From Hymenobacter terrenus (GTDB lineage Bacteria; Bacteroidota; Bacteroidia; Cytophagales; Hymenobacteraceae), in assembly GCF_000972495.1 (NCBI RefSeq), contig NZ_LATM01000001.1, positions 455,241 through 519,240 of the forward strand: DNA of 64,000 bases, written 5' to 3'. The notes beneath the pieces were generated by a model that was not told where the DNA came from, searched no databases, and saw only the letters and a list, made by a program, of their open reading frames with translations. The stretch's first letter is position 1. Every line of letters starts with the position of its first letter. Both the position numbers and the translations under genes were made by a program. Positions 1 through 9,047 of this stretch are shown piece by piece.

Positions 1-309
1 CTCGAATGATTTCCAGTCTAACTCCCCGCCTTCGCGACGACGCAGAAACACCGTTTGGTCATCTTTTTGCGTTTTGCCGAAGGTTAAATCGCCACGGCAA
101 TCGAGACATTTCACGGAAGTGTACTTGAATTTATCCTGCGCCACGCGGCTGGTCAGGTCCAGGTTATCGGAGCCGCAGAGGCCGCAGGCCGCTACATCCG
201 GGAAGCTCAGCCGGTCGTACTCGGCCACAGTTTCGTGGAAGTTGTTGCCCTGCACGGTGAAGTGAAACTGGCGGCGCCCGATGCGCTTGGAAATCATCAT
301 TTGCAACAT
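1..309 (-). CDS. Zinc-ribbon-like hypothetical protein, 3' end cut by window edge
   Basis: The reading frame opens at an ATG at 309 and runs without a stop off the left edge, giving 103 residues. Four cysteines form two CxxC pairs (C42/C45 in CGLC and C68/C71 in CLDC), the pattern of a small zinc ribbon. The N-terminus (MLQMMISKRIGRRQ) is basic and there is no signal peptide or membrane segment, so the protein should be cytoplasmic and may bind nucleic acid. It is not recognised as a named family. A second ATG lies at codon 4. A bidirectional terminator at 399-428 separates it from the subtilase gene upstream, so it probably has its own promoter in 310-398. Confidence 0.6.
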   Translation of the reverse strand, partial: MLQMMISKRIGRRQFHFTVQGNNFHETVAEYDRLSFPDVAACGLCGSDNLDLTSRVAQDKFKYTSVKCLDCRGDLTFGKTQKDDQTVFLRRREGGELDWKSFE

Positions 310-398
310 GTTACTGCAATAAAACGGGGTGAATTTATGCTTTAAAATTACGAAATATCACCCTCAAAAACAAGCAAATAAGCCGCCGTAACGGCATA

Positions 399-428
399 AA
401 AAAAGGCCCCTCTAACGGGGCCTTTTTT
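399..428. terminator. Bidirectional intrinsic terminator
   Basis: Twelve-base arms (six A plus GGCCCC, then GGGGCC plus six T) flank a six-base loop TCTAAC. It lies 17 bases beyond the stop of the minus-strand subtilase gene and gives a U-tract in either direction. Confidence 0.85.
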
Positions 429-444
429 GCTTAGGTTGAGAACC

Positions 445-2139
445 TTACTGTTGCACGAATTTCACGGTGCGACGACTCTTGCCGGCACTCACTTCACAAG
501 TATACGCTCCTTTGGCCAAGCGCCCCAAACGCAGGGGTACCTCGGTATTCGTGGTGGCCGGCAGCTGCTGCTGAACTACCACGGCGCCACGGGCATCGAG
601 CACCCGCACCCGCAAGGGCTGCCCGCGCAACGCGGCGGGGAGTGACAGCGTGAGCGAGCCTTCACCCGAAGGATTGGGGAACAAGCCTAGGGCATCTGCC
701 TTAGCGGCGGCATTCGCCGTGGCCAGTGGTGTGGTGGGATTCAGGGCGTTGTAAGCCCTGACAAAGTTGGGGATGCCGTAGCCGAGTGTGTTATCGGGTG
801 TGGTGGCTTGCGAAGCCGTATTCCGCAACGCTGCAATGACCTGCTGCACTGTGAGTGTGGGGTTGGCCTGCCAGAAGCCTGCTGCCATACCGGCCAGAAT
901 AGGGCAGGCATAGGATGTACCACTGCCCCGGAACACGACCCCATTAGGAGCCAGCACGGCCGCCGCCTGCCCCATCACCGAAAGCGTGGGCTTGATGCGC
1001 CCGTCGGCCGTCGGCCCATAAGAGCTGAAATTTGAGTGATTACCCAACGAATCCACTGAGCCTACCGACATAATCGAATCTGCATCGGCCGGGGCCGAAA
1101 TGTAGCGCCAGGGGTCATCGCCCTCGTTGCCAGCAGCACTCACCACCAGAATGCCAACCCGGGCGGCAATCGCAGCGGCCCGCGAGCTGATTGCTGTGCG
1201 GCCGTTCATGTCGGCGTAGGTGTACGATGTGGAGGGCGCATCGAAGGTGGTATAGCCCAGCGAGGAGCTGATGATGTCAACCCCAACCGAATCGGCGTAC
1301 TCCGCCGCGGCCAGCCAGTTGGCTTCCTCAATGGGGTGCTCCGAATTTGCGTCTTCCGTGAGGCACAAGCGGAAGCTTGCCTTCGGAGCACTGCCGATGT
1401 AGAGGCCTGCTTGGTTACCAGCAATGGCCGACAGGCAGTTAGTGCCGTGGCTACTGCGGCTATATACATTGGTGCCGCCATCCACAAAATTGCGGGTGCC
1501 AAGCATTCGCCTCTCCTGAAAAAGTGGCTCTAAAGCTGAAATCTGGTCGACGCCCGGGAAACCGGCATCAAACACAGCTATTTCCATGCCCTCGCCCCGG
1601 TAGCCCGCGTCGTGCATAGCCAGCACCCCAATCTGCTCGTTCTGACGGAAGGCTTTACCGTACTGGCTACGGGTGCCCGTCGTGCTGCGCGCGGCCGGCT
1701 GGGCCGCTTGTGCAGGGGGCGTACCTGGTGCAACTGGCCGGAAGCTGCGGTTGAGCGTAGCTGCACTACGCACTGAAGGCAAAGCAGTAATGCGGGTCAA
1801 CGTGGCCGAATCGCAAGAAACAACTGCCGCGTTGAACCAGCGTGAAGTGTACACCACCGTGGGGCCACCGGCTACGCCTCGCACCTGTGCTACATAAGCC
1901 GGGTTCACGGGCAGGTCGCGCGGGAGCACGGCAATGCCTTGTCGTGTACGGCGAGCTATTGACTTGGCCGACAGAAACACTTGCGGCTGCGCCACCGAAT
2001 ACGGGGTACCCGCCTTGTCGCGGAAATACACCAAATGGCGCCGTACGGTGCCCTGGGCTGCCGCTGGCGCCGCCGACAACATATTGAATATGCCGGCCGC
2101 CAAAGCTAAGCCCAACCATTTTCTTTTTATGAACATCAT
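445..2139 (-). CDS. S8 subtilisin-like serine peptidase with T9SS sorting domain
   Basis: Secreted endopeptidase of 564 residues. The start is placed at the ATG at 2139, where a basic n-region (MMFIKRKW) begins a good signal peptide ending near APAAAQ; 12 further codons upstream are open but spoil the signal. The catalytic triad is visible: Asp191 in VFDAGF, His231 in SSHGTN and Ser409 in GSGTSYA, with oxyanion Asn338 in SAAGNEG. The last 75 or so residues form a type A T9SS sorting domain beginning LFPNPSGEG and ending in a basic strand. T9SS cargo is normally exported by Sec, moved across the outer membrane and anchored or released after tail cleavage. It resembles the subtilase at 47195-48988, which lacks this tail. 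Confidence 0.92.
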   Translation of the reverse strand: MMFIKRKWLGLALAAGIFNMLSAAPAAAQGTVRRHLVYFRDKAGTPYSVAQPQVFLSAKSIARRTRQGIAVLPRDLPVNPAYVAQVRGVAGGPTVVYTSRWFNAAVVSCDSATLTRITALPSVRSAATLNRSFRPVAPGTPPAQAAQPAARSTTGTRSQYGKAFRQNEQIGVLAMHDAGYRGEGMEIAVFDAGFPGVDQISALEPLFQERRMLGTRNFVDGGTNVYSRSSHGTNCLSAIAGNQAGLYIGSAPKASFRLCLTEDANSEHPIEEANWLAAAEYADSVGVDIISSSLGYTTFDAPSTSYTYADMNGRTAISSRAAAIAARVGILVVSAAGNEGDDPWRYISAPADADSIMSVGSVDSLGNHSNFSSYGPTADGRIKPTLSVMGQAAAVLAPNGVVFRGSGTSYACPILAGMAAGFWQANPTLTVQQVIAALRNTASQATTPDNTLGYGIPNFVRAYNALNPTTPLATANAAAKADALGLFPNPSGEGSLTLSLPAALRGQPLRVRVLDARGAVVVQQQLPATTNTEVPLRLGRLAKGAYTCEVSAGKSRRTVKFVQQ

Positions 2140-2181
2140 AGCAGACGGAAGTTGTGGGGTGTGTAGAAGTAGCAAGTAAGC

Positions 2182-3000
2182 TTAACGTAGCTTATAATCA
2201 ATCAAGGTTTCGCGCCGGGTCATTGCATTGGAGTAGTAGCCCCGGGGATAGATCTGATTTCCAGTACTTGGGTCAGTGTAGTTGTAGTACACGAAATAAT
2301 CGCGCCGCCGGTAAACTGGCCCTACCCCTTTGGCGAATACCTGCTGGTAGCTCACGCGCCTGAGCAAGCTGTTTTCGGCGGCCGTGCCGTCATTGTTGGT
2401 GATGAGCGTGGCGGGATAAGCTTTTGCCGGAATACCACCGGTGCCGCCGGTAGTAAACGGCTGCCCCACATCGCTATAACGCCGGGTTTCGGCAGTTATC
2501 GTATCATTCAAATTATTATTATAGGCGTTAAAATTCCACAACCGGCCATCACGCACCGGAAAAATGAGCTCCAGCGTCCGGCTGTTGTTGCGATTCAAAA
2601 CCACCGCTTGAGCCGATGTACTCAATACAAACACGCTGTCGGCACGGAAATCAGTTTCGCTGGGCGCCTTTTTAGACCGCACCAAGCGGTAGGCAGGCTG
2701 CCCTGCTGCATCGGTGAATGTTTCTGTGATGGTTTCTTTGAACTGGTAGTTACTGACCGTCGGCACACTGCCACTGGTGGGGGAAGTCGCAGCGCTCCAA
2801 GTAGTATCAGTTACGGCATAGACCCAATAATTACCCACGGCCACCGGGTAATAGTCGATGCCTGCTTCGGGAGCAGGCTCTGACTTATCCTTGCAGCCGG
2901 CGAAGCCGAGTGTCCCCACCACAACGACCACAACGGTGGTGAACAGCCTAGCCCAACGGGCACGTATACTTATTTTTAGGTCTAGTAGCATCCTGTGCAT
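2182..3000 (-). CDS. Hypothetical lipoprotein
   Basis: A 272-residue protein with a basic N-terminus, a run of valines and a lipobox GFAGC (Cys36), so it should be a lipidated envelope protein. The mature part starts with charged residues (KDKSEPAPE) and contains YYPVAVGNYWVY, a pattern common in Bacteroidetes lipoproteins of unknown function. No enzyme motif is seen. It sits 42 bases upstream of the subtilase start and in the same direction, so the two may be co-transcribed. An alternative ATG lies three codons downstream at 2991. Confidence 0.75.
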   Translation of the reverse strand: MHRMLLDLKISIRARWARLFTTVVVVVVGTLGFAGCKDKSEPAPEAGIDYYPVAVGNYWVYAVTDTTWSAATSPTSGSVPTVSNYQFKETITETFTDAAGQPAYRLVRSKKAPSETDFRADSVFVLSTSAQAVVLNRNNSRTLELIFPVRDGRLWNFNAYNNNLNDTITAETRRYSDVGQPFTTGGTGGIPAKAYPATLITNNDGTAAENSLLRRVSYQQVFAKGVGPVYRRRDYFVYYNYTDPSTGNQIYPRGYYSNAMTRRETLIDYKLR

Positions 3001-3028
3001 AAATTCAAGGTAGCAGCAGCTTGGAAGA

Positions 3029-4186
3029 TTAATGACTGGCCTCTACAGCAGCAAAAGGTAATGGAAATTCGCCAATTACGTGGCGCTCAATCCAGCCGCC
3101 ACCCAGCACATCGTTACCATCATAGAACACGGCGGCCTGGCCGGGCGTGATGGCGTGTACCGGCTCTTCGAAATAAACGCGGATTTTGCCGTCCACTTCC
3201 TCCAGAAAGGCAGGCGCGCCATCGTGGTTGTAACGCACTTTCACTACGGCTGGCACCAGGCCTTGGCCGGCCAGGCTGGCTCGTTTGCCCATGTTGAGCT
3301 TGCCTACCACGGTGGCGGTGCTAGCCAGCTCACTGTAGTTGCCCAGCACCACCTCATTGGTATCGGGGCGGATTTCGAGCACAAACGCCGGGTAGCCCAA
3401 GGCCACGCCCAGCCCCTTACGTTGCCCGATGGTGTAGAACGGGTAGCCTTCATGCTTGCCAATCACGCGGCCATTTTTCGTCACGAAATTGCCACCGGCC
3501 ACGCGGGCTTCTAGGCCCGGCACGCGCCGCCGCAGGAAACCGCGATAGTCGTTATCAGGAATAAAGCAGATTTCGTAGCTCTCGGGCTTGTTCACCAGCT
3601 CGGTAAAGCCGCGCCGACGGGCTTCGTCATAGATTTCGGTTTTGCGCATGCCGCCCAGCGGAAACAGGGTCCGGCTGAGGCTTTCCTGGCTCACGCCCCA
3701 CAGGGCATAGCTTTGGTCCTTGTTTTCGTCGAGGCCTTTGCTCACCACGAAGCGGCCGGTTTCGGCATCTTTGCGGATGTTGGCATAGTGGCCGGTAGCA
3801 ATGAATTGGCAGCCGAGCTGGTCGGCCCGCCGCAGCAGGGCGTCCCACTTAATGTGGGTATTGCAGAGCACGCACGGATTGGGCGTGCGGCCGGCCAGGT
3901 ATTCATCGGTGAAATTATCGATAACGAAGTCGCCGAACTCATCCCGGATATCAATGATATAATGCGGAAACCCGAGCTGCACGGCAATATCACGGGCATC
4001 GTTGATGCTATCGAGCGAGCAACAGCCTGTTTCCTTCTTGGACCCACCGGCACTGGCGTAGTCCCAGGTTTTCATGGTCATCCCAACCACTTCGTAGCCC
4101 TGTTCGTGCAGCAGCACGGCGGCCACACTAGAGTCAATTCCGCCGCTCATCGCGACGAGTACCCGTCCTTTTATTTCGGTATTCAT
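3029..4186 (-). CDS. mnmA: tRNA-specific 2-thiouridylase MnmA
   Basis: Cytoplasmic enzyme that adds the 2-thio group to the wobble uridine (U34) of Lys, Glu and Gln tRNAs, taking sulfur from a persulfide relay. The 385-residue protein has the PP-loop SGGIDSS (residues 14-20), the first catalytic cysteine in NPCVLC (Cys105) and the second in YEICFIPD (Cys207), followed by the usual C-terminal beta-barrel domains. The frame is open up to 4237, but a TACCTTTG promoter element at 4242-4235 puts the transcription start inside that extension. The ATG at 4186 (MNTEIKGRVLVAM) is therefore the credible start. Confidence 0.96.
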   Translation of the reverse strand: MNTEIKGRVLVAMSGGIDSSVAAVLLHEQGYEVVGMTMKTWDYASAGGSKKETGCCSLDSINDARDIAVQLGFPHYIIDIRDEFGDFVIDNFTDEYLAGRTPNPCVLCNTHIKWDALLRRADQLGCQFIATGHYANIRKDAETGRFVVSKGLDENKDQSYALWGVSQESLSRTLFPLGGMRKTEIYDEARRRGFTELVNKPESYEICFIPDNDYRGFLRRRVPGLEARVAGGNFVTKNGRVIGKHEGYPFYTIGQRKGLGVALGYPAFVLEIRPDTNEVVLGNYSELASTATVVGKLNMGKRASLAGQGLVPAVVKVRYNHDGAPAFLEEVDGKIRVYFEEPVHAITPGQAAVFYDGNDVLGGGWIERHVIGEFPLPFAAVEASH

Positions 4187-4234
4187 AGTGAGTTGCAATT
4201 CACCCGAAGCTTGAATGGTTCCGGCTGGCAACGA

Positions 4235-4242
4235 CAAAGGTA
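4235..4242 (-). promoter_or_regulatory. Bacteroidetes -7 element for mnmA
   Basis: TACCTTTG on the minus strand matches TAnnTTTG. Transcription would begin near 4229, leaving about 40 bases of leader before the mnmA ATG. No clear -33 TTTG was found at the expected distance. Confidence 0.55.
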
Positions 4243-4245
4243 CAA

Positions 4246-4331
4246 GTAGGGCGCAGCCTTTGCTGCGCCAAGGGCGTGCTGGTAGCTGTGGGCTGCTCGT
4301 TCTGCGTGACGCAGCAAAGGCTGCATCCTAC
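4246..4331. repeat. Long imperfect inverted repeat after sugar transferase gene
   Basis: Arms 4246-4267 and 4310-4331 match at 20 of 22 positions and contain GCAGCCTTTGCTGCG. The right arm overlaps the stop codon of the sugar transferase gene (4328-4330). It could stop transcription from that gene into mnmA, but lacks a strong U-tract. It may be one copy of a dispersed palindromic repeat. Confidence 0.6.
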
Positions 4332-5749
4332 TTGCCACGGCCTTCTACGATGATTTTCAACGTGTACAACAGTACCCGAAAATCCATAGCTAAGCTCATA
4401 TTTTCGATGTATAGAATATCATATTTCAGTCGCTCTACCATCTGGGCTACGGTTTCGGCGTAGCCATATTTTACCTGGCCCAGCGAGGTGAGGCCCGGCC
4501 GCACGCGGTGCAGGTGGCGGTAGTGGGGCGCGATTTTCATAATCTGGTCGATGAAAAACTGGCGCTCCGGCCGAGGGCCCACAATGCTCATGTCGCCCTT
4601 CAGCACGTTCCAGAACTGCGGCAACTCGTCGAGCCGCACCTTGCGCATAAACCGGCCCCACTTGGTGATGCGCGGGTCGTGGTCGGAGCTCAGGGCCGGA
4701 CCGGTCTTTTCAGCATCCACGAACATCGACCGGAACTTGATGATGCGGAACGGATGGCCGTTTTTACCAATCCGCTCCTGCCGGTAAAACACTGGGCCGG
4801 GCGACGACAGCTTCACCATTATGGCCGTGAAAGCGTACACCCAGCACGCCAGCACTAAGAACAACGCCGACCCTACCACGTCGAAAACGCGCTTGAGCAC
4901 CACCTGCCACACCGGCAACAGGTCCTGCTTTATTTCGATGAGTGGAGTACCAAATAAATGGTTCACCTTCACCGAGCCCAGCAACATCTGATAAAGGTCA
5001 GGTAGAATACTAATACGGGCCGAGGTGCCATCGAGCAAGGTCAAAATATCCTGAATGAGCCGGTGCTCACTGGGCTCGATGGCAATGACGAGTTGCTCGA
5101 TTTTAAGTGCACGAACCAAAGCGGGCAGGCGCCGATAGGAGCCCCGGGCCGGCAACTCGGCCGCCAGCTCCGGGTCGATTGTGTCGCCTACAGGCGTGAA
5201 GCCAACCAAGCGCAGCCCCAGGTGGCGGCTGGTGCGCGCCAATTCATGGAAGGTACTCAAGGCCAGTGTATTGGAACCCACCAACAGCGTGGGGAAAGAG
5301 ATATAGCGCTTGCGAATCTGATTCTGCACGCTGCTCACGGCCCAAGTGCGGAGCACGGCCGTAATGAAAAAGTGCAGCAAGTAGTAGACTGTAAATGTTT
5401 TGTAGTATGCGCGGTAATTCACCACGCCCTTATCGTCGAGCAGCAGGGTGAAAAAGATAACCACTGCTCCCAGTACCGAAACCTGCGCCAAGCGGAGAAT
5501 TTCGGCCAGACGCGACTTGCGGAAGATGTCTCGGTATTCACCAACCAACACATAGAGCACGGTCCAGAATACAGCAATGAGAATGGCAGAACCGGTAAGG
5601 TCAAATAAGGCTCCTTCCGTGAAATGATAGCCAGTCATTTCATTAAGCAAGTATTTGCGCTCGAGGTAGAAGCACATCCATGCCACCAGTGCCGCTCCGA
5701 AATCGGCGGCTACAAGCTTGATATATTGAAAGCGGCGAATTAGCTGCAA
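4328..5749 (-). CDS. Polyprenyl-phosphate sugar-1-phosphate transferase (WcaJ/WbaP type)
   Basis: Inner-membrane enzyme that starts exopolysaccharide or O-antigen repeat synthesis by moving a sugar-1-phosphate to undecaprenyl phosphate. The 473-residue protein has four N-terminal membrane segments (about 11-30, 50-70, 88-104, 120-140), a CoA-binding-like region (about 150-250), then a hydrophobic helix after KRVFD (286-290) and the catalytic bacterial sugar transferase domain with ERIG, KFRSM (338-342) and LDELPQFWNVLKGD through GPRPE. An in-frame stop lies four codons upstream, so the start is the TTG at 5749. No other capsule genes are nearby, so its sugar and pathway are unknown. Confidence 0.93.
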   Translation of the reverse strand: MQLIRRFQYIKLVAADFGAALVAWMCFYLERKYLLNEMTGYHFTEGALFDLTGSAILIAVFWTVLYVLVGEYRDIFRKSRLAEILRLAQVSVLGAVVIFFTLLLDDKGVVNYRAYYKTFTVYYLLHFFITAVLRTWAVSSVQNQIRKRYISFPTLLVGSNTLALSTFHELARTSRHLGLRLVGFTPVGDTIDPELAAELPARGSYRRLPALVRALKIEQLVIAIEPSEHRLIQDILTLLDGTSARISILPDLYQMLLGSVKVNHLFGTPLIEIKQDLLPVWQVVLKRVFDVVGSALFLVLACWVYAFTAIMVKLSSPGPVFYRQERIGKNGHPFRIIKFRSMFVDAEKTGPALSSDHDPRITKWGRFMRKVRLDELPQFWNVLKGDMSIVGPRPERQFFIDQIMKIAPHYRHLHRVRPGLTSLGQVKYGYAETVAQMVERLKYDILYIENMSLAMDFRVLLYTLKIIVEGRGK

Positions 5750-5801
5750 AACGGTGGACTAGGTAGTATTTTCGCGGCCTATAGGCAAGAATCGCGCCGG
5801 G

Positions 5802-5809
5802 CAAAGGTA
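5802..5809 (-). promoter_or_regulatory. Bacteroidetes -7 element for sugar transferase gene
   Basis: TACCTTTG on the minus strand, about 50 bases before the TTG start at 5749. It lies in the short divergent region shared with pcm. Confidence 0.5.
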
Positions 5810-5816
5810 GGAGCCT

Positions 5817-6572
5817 ATGACTAGTAGTCGGGCTTACTCTTTTCTGAATTGTCAGAGACAGCAACGCTGCTGCGACCCATTTTTGTATTCCAATAAGCAT
5901 CCTTTTCCTATTTCACCGCTCCCAGATACCTATCGGCACCAGGGCCAGCGCCGCGTTTTGGCCCGCGAACTGCGCCGCCGTGGCATTCACGATGAGCGAG
6001 TGCTGGCCGCACTGACGGCCGTGCCACGCCACTTGTTCTTCGCACCAGCGTTCGAGGCCCACGCCTATCAGGACAAAGCCTTTCCCATTGGCGAGGGACA
6101 GACCATTTCGCAGCCCTACACGGTGGCCTACCAAACTCAGCTGCTGGGCGTGCAACCCACCGACCGAGTTCTGGAAGTAGGAACCGGCTCGGGCTATCAG
6201 TGCGCCGTGCTGCTGCGCCTCACGCCCCACGTCGATAGCATTGAGTTCAATGAGGTACTGTTTGCCCGTACCCGACAGCTACTTGCGGCGCTCGGGGCCA
6301 GCAGTGCGGCCCTACACTGCGGCGATGGCTCATTAGGCTTGCCCGCCCGGGCACCCTTCGATGGCATTTTGGTGACCGCCGGAGCCCCGGGCCTGCCGCC
6401 GGCACTGCTACGACAGCTGCGCGTGGGCGGCCGGCTGGTGATTCCCGTGGGTGATAACCAGACCCAGCGCATGGTCCGCGTGACCCGTGAAGGCTCTGAG
6501 ACTTTTGTGCGGGAAGAATTCGAAGAATTTCGATTCGTGCCCCTACGCGGAGCCAGCGGCTGGCAACCGTAG
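5817..6572 (+). CDS. pcm: Protein-L-isoaspartate O-methyltransferase
   Basis: Cytoplasmic repair enzyme that methylates isoaspartyl residues in damaged proteins using S-adenosylmethionine. The recognisable domain begins at DTYRHQGQRR (about residue 37) and contains KAFPIGEGQTISQPY and the SAM-binding motif VLEVGTGSGYQ, with a C-terminal strand typical of the family. From the ATG at 5817 the protein is 251 residues, about 30 longer than usual, and the first 35 residues look unrelated. A TTG at 5883 would give 229 residues and may be the true start. It is divergent from the sugar transferase gene. Confidence 0.9.
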   Translation: MTSSRAYSFLNCQRQQRCCDPFLYSNKHPFPISPLPDTYRHQGQRRVLARELRRRGIHDERVLAALTAVPRHLFFAPAFEAHAYQDKAFPIGEGQTISQPYTVAYQTQLLGVQPTDRVLEVGTGSGYQCAVLLRLTPHVDSIEFNEVLFARTRQLLAALGASSAALHCGDGSLGLPARAPFDGILVTAGAPGLPPALLRQLRVGGRLVIPVGDNQTQRMVRVTREGSETFVREEFEEFRFVPLRGASGWQP

Positions 6573-6630
6573 CAGGAAACCAGCGTCTCTTCATTTATTT
6601 ACGCATATACTAGCGTAACTTGCTCACTGT

Positions 6631-6660
6631 TTTGATGGCCACGGCCTAATGCTACACCTT
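6631..6660 (+). promoter_or_regulatory. Possible promoter of first M43 protease gene
   Basis: TTTG at 6631-6634, an 18-base spacer and TACACCTT at 6653-6660 roughly fit the Bacteroidetes -33/-7 arrangement, leaving about 30 bases to the ATG at 6699. Confidence 0.3.
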
Positions 6661-6698
6661 ATCTGATACTGTCAGTCACAAAAAACCGGTCTAACTAT

Positions 6699-8921
6699 AT
6701 GCTTAAACGTTTACGTTTTTTCCGGCGCTGGCTGCTGGGTATTGGGGTAGTGGCACTGGGCAACTCGGCCGCCGCGCAAACGCCGAAAGGCCTGACCCGC
6801 ACCTACCCCGAACACCGCACCGGCTTCCGTTGCGCCTTCGATAGTGCCCAGCAGGCGGCATTTGCCCGCCAGCCGGGGGCAGCCCTGGCCTACCGTGCCT
6901 TTTTGCAGGGAGTAGCCCAGATGAGCCCGGCTACGCAAACCCGCCTGCTGGCCGCGCCCGACGTGACGGTGCCCGTGGTGATGCACATCATCCATACCGG
7001 CGGGAGTAGTAACATTTCCGACGCTCAGGTGTACGATGCCCTACGGGTCGTGAACGAGGACTACAGCAAAACCAACCGCGATACTGCCGACGTTATTGCG
7101 GCTTTTCAGCCCATTTACGCCAATATCGGCTTCAAGATGAAGCTGGCCCGGCTTGACCCCAACGGCAACTGCACTACCGGCATTACCCGCACCTATTCCA
7201 CTGATTCCAACATCGGCGATGACCGGGTGAAGAATCTCATTAAGTGGGACCAGAATAAGTACCTCAACATCTGGATTTGCACTAGCGCCAATGGGGCCGG
7301 CGGCTACGCCTACTTCCCTTGCACGGGCGGCAGTGTCGACGGCATCGTGATTCGCAACGCACAGTTTGGGAGCATCGACACCTCGGGAGGCAGCAACCTA
7401 GCCGTCCGCACGCTAACCCACGAAATCGGCCACTATTTCGGCCTGCCCCACACCTGGGGAGGCAGCAACACACCCGGCCTAGCCAGTAATTGCGGCATTG
7501 ATGACGGCATTGCTGATACGCCCAACACGACCGGCTCGCAAACCAGCTGCTCAGCTACTTACGGTACGGGCACAGTACTCACCAACTTCAATCCCTGCGG
7601 CCCATTGGCCAACGTGCAGAATTATATGGACTATTCGTCCTGTACGCGCATGTTCACCTTGGGCCAGCGCGCCGTAATGCGGGCGTCGCTGCTACTCAGC
7701 TGCCGCCAGCAGCTCACCACTCCGTCCAACCTAGTGGCCACCGGCACTGACGATAGTTTTACGGGTGGCGACTGCGCCCCAATAGTGGCCTTCCAGGCTT
7801 CCGCCCCCGTAGTGTGCGCGGGCTCGACCATAACTTTCACTGATTACTCTTATAACACCAATCTGGCTGCCGCAACTACTAGCTACAATTGGCAATTTCC
7901 AGGGGGTGTGCCCAGTACTTCTACATTGCGCAACCCCATGGTAACTTACCCCACGGGCGGTATCTACAGCGTAAGCCTGACCGTGACGGCCGCCAGCGGT
8001 AGCAGCACTACCACCCGCCCAGCCCTGGTGCAGATAGTAAGCGGTAACTCGGGGCTGGCAGGACCAATAGCAGAATCTTTCGAAAGCGCTGACTTTCCCC
8101 TCAACTTCGCGACACCCGACCTGCGCAACTGGGTAGCCTCATCGTCCTCAAACGTGGGAGCAGCACGCTGGATTCGCAGAGCCAGTGCGCCGGGTGGCCT
8201 CGTGGTTAGCGACGGCGTGGCCTGCGTGGCCGTATTCTCATCACTCGTGCCCGCTGGTACCCAGATTAATATTACCTCTCCAAATATTAATTTAAGCGGG
8301 TTTACGGCTGCCAACCCGCCGGTTCTTTCCTTCGACCGGGCATACGCCCTACGGCCCGTTGCGGCCAACGACAACCTGAACGTACAGTTTAGCACTGACT
8401 GCGGACGGACGTGGAACACCCAGCGTACTTTCTTCCCAAATACGCTCAACACCCGTGATGCGCTCCGTATAACAGGGTACACACCCACAGCAGTCTCCGA
8501 CTGGCAACCGCTGCAGATACCTATTCCGGCTAGCTATCTGGGCAGTAACTTCCAGATCCGCTTCCAGATGGTGAGCAACCTCGGGAATAACTTTTACCTC
8601 GACCATGTGGCCGTGGGGGTAGCCACCCCGCTGGCAAGCCGTGCGAGCAACGCGGCCGGCGCGGCACTGCGCGTTTTTCCCAACCCGCTCACGGCTGAAA
8701 CCGCCGTGGAATTTACCCTGCCTAAAGCTGGGCCAATTGAGCTACGCCTCACCGACCTCCTAGGCCGCCTAGTGGCTCGTCCCGTGCAAGCTACGGGCCG
8801 GGTCGGCACGCAGGCCCTTCCTCTACTGCCCAGCACTACCGTACCGCCCGCAGCGGGCATTTACCTTGTGGAACTGTACACATCTACAGCACGTTGGACT
8901 AGCAAAATCGTTATTCCCTGA
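6699..8921 (+). CDS. M43 family zinc metalloprotease with PKD and T9SS sorting domains
   Basis: Secreted pappalysin/cytophagalysin-type metalloprotease of 740 residues. A signal peptide (basic start, hydrophobic core, NSAAAQ cut) is followed by a propeptide and the catalytic domain with HEIGHYFGLPH at 241-251 (three zinc histidines and the catalytic glutamate) and the metzincin Met-turn YMDY at 309-312. A PKD-like domain covers about 355-450, then a beta-rich jelly-roll-like region (about 455-640), and the last 75 residues are a T9SS type A tail beginning VFPNPLTAE. It is a tandem paralogue of the gene at 9048. Its likely role is extracellular protein degradation. Confidence 0.94.
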   Translation: MLKRLRFFRRWLLGIGVVALGNSAAAQTPKGLTRTYPEHRTGFRCAFDSAQQAAFARQPGAALAYRAFLQGVAQMSPATQTRLLAAPDVTVPVVMHIIHTGGSSNISDAQVYDALRVVNEDYSKTNRDTADVIAAFQPIYANIGFKMKLARLDPNGNCTTGITRTYSTDSNIGDDRVKNLIKWDQNKYLNIWICTSANGAGGYAYFPCTGGSVDGIVIRNAQFGSIDTSGGSNLAVRTLTHEIGHYFGLPHTWGGSNTPGLASNCGIDDGIADTPNTTGSQTSCSATYGTGTVLTNFNPCGPLANVQNYMDYSSCTRMFTLGQRAVMRASLLLSCRQQLTTPSNLVATGTDDSFTGGDCAPIVAFQASAPVVCAGSTITFTDYSYNTNLAAATTSYNWQFPGGVPSTSTLRNPMVTYPTGGIYSVSLTVTAASGSSTTTRPALVQIVSGNSGLAGPIAESFESADFPLNFATPDLRNWVASSSSNVGAARWIRRASAPGGLVVSDGVACVAVFSSLVPAGTQINITSPNINLSGFTAANPPVLSFDRAYALRPVAANDNLNVQFSTDCGRTWNTQRTFFPNTLNTRDALRITGYTPTAVSDWQPLQIPIPASYLGSNFQIRFQMVSNLGNNFYLDHVAVGVATPLASRASNAAGAALRVFPNPLTAETAVEFTLPKAGPIELRLTDLLGRLVARPVQATGRVGTQALPLLPSTTVPPAAGIYLVELYTSTARWTSKIVIP

Positions 8922-8960
8922 CCCTTTTGTCCACGGTGACTCATTCCTCATTTTTTGAGG

Positions 8961-8968
8961 TAAATTTG
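8961..8968 (+). promoter_or_regulatory. Bacteroidetes -7 element before second M43 gene
   Basis: TAAATTTG matches TAnnTTTG in the gap between the two protease genes and would give a leader of about 70 bases, so the second gene can be transcribed alone. Confidence 0.4.
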
Positions 8969-9047
8969 ACACTCGCCCTATTACTAAAGATGAGCTTCAC
9001 TTGATTTCCCTCTCGTTTCTCTTTACATTTTTCACAATTATTTCCTC

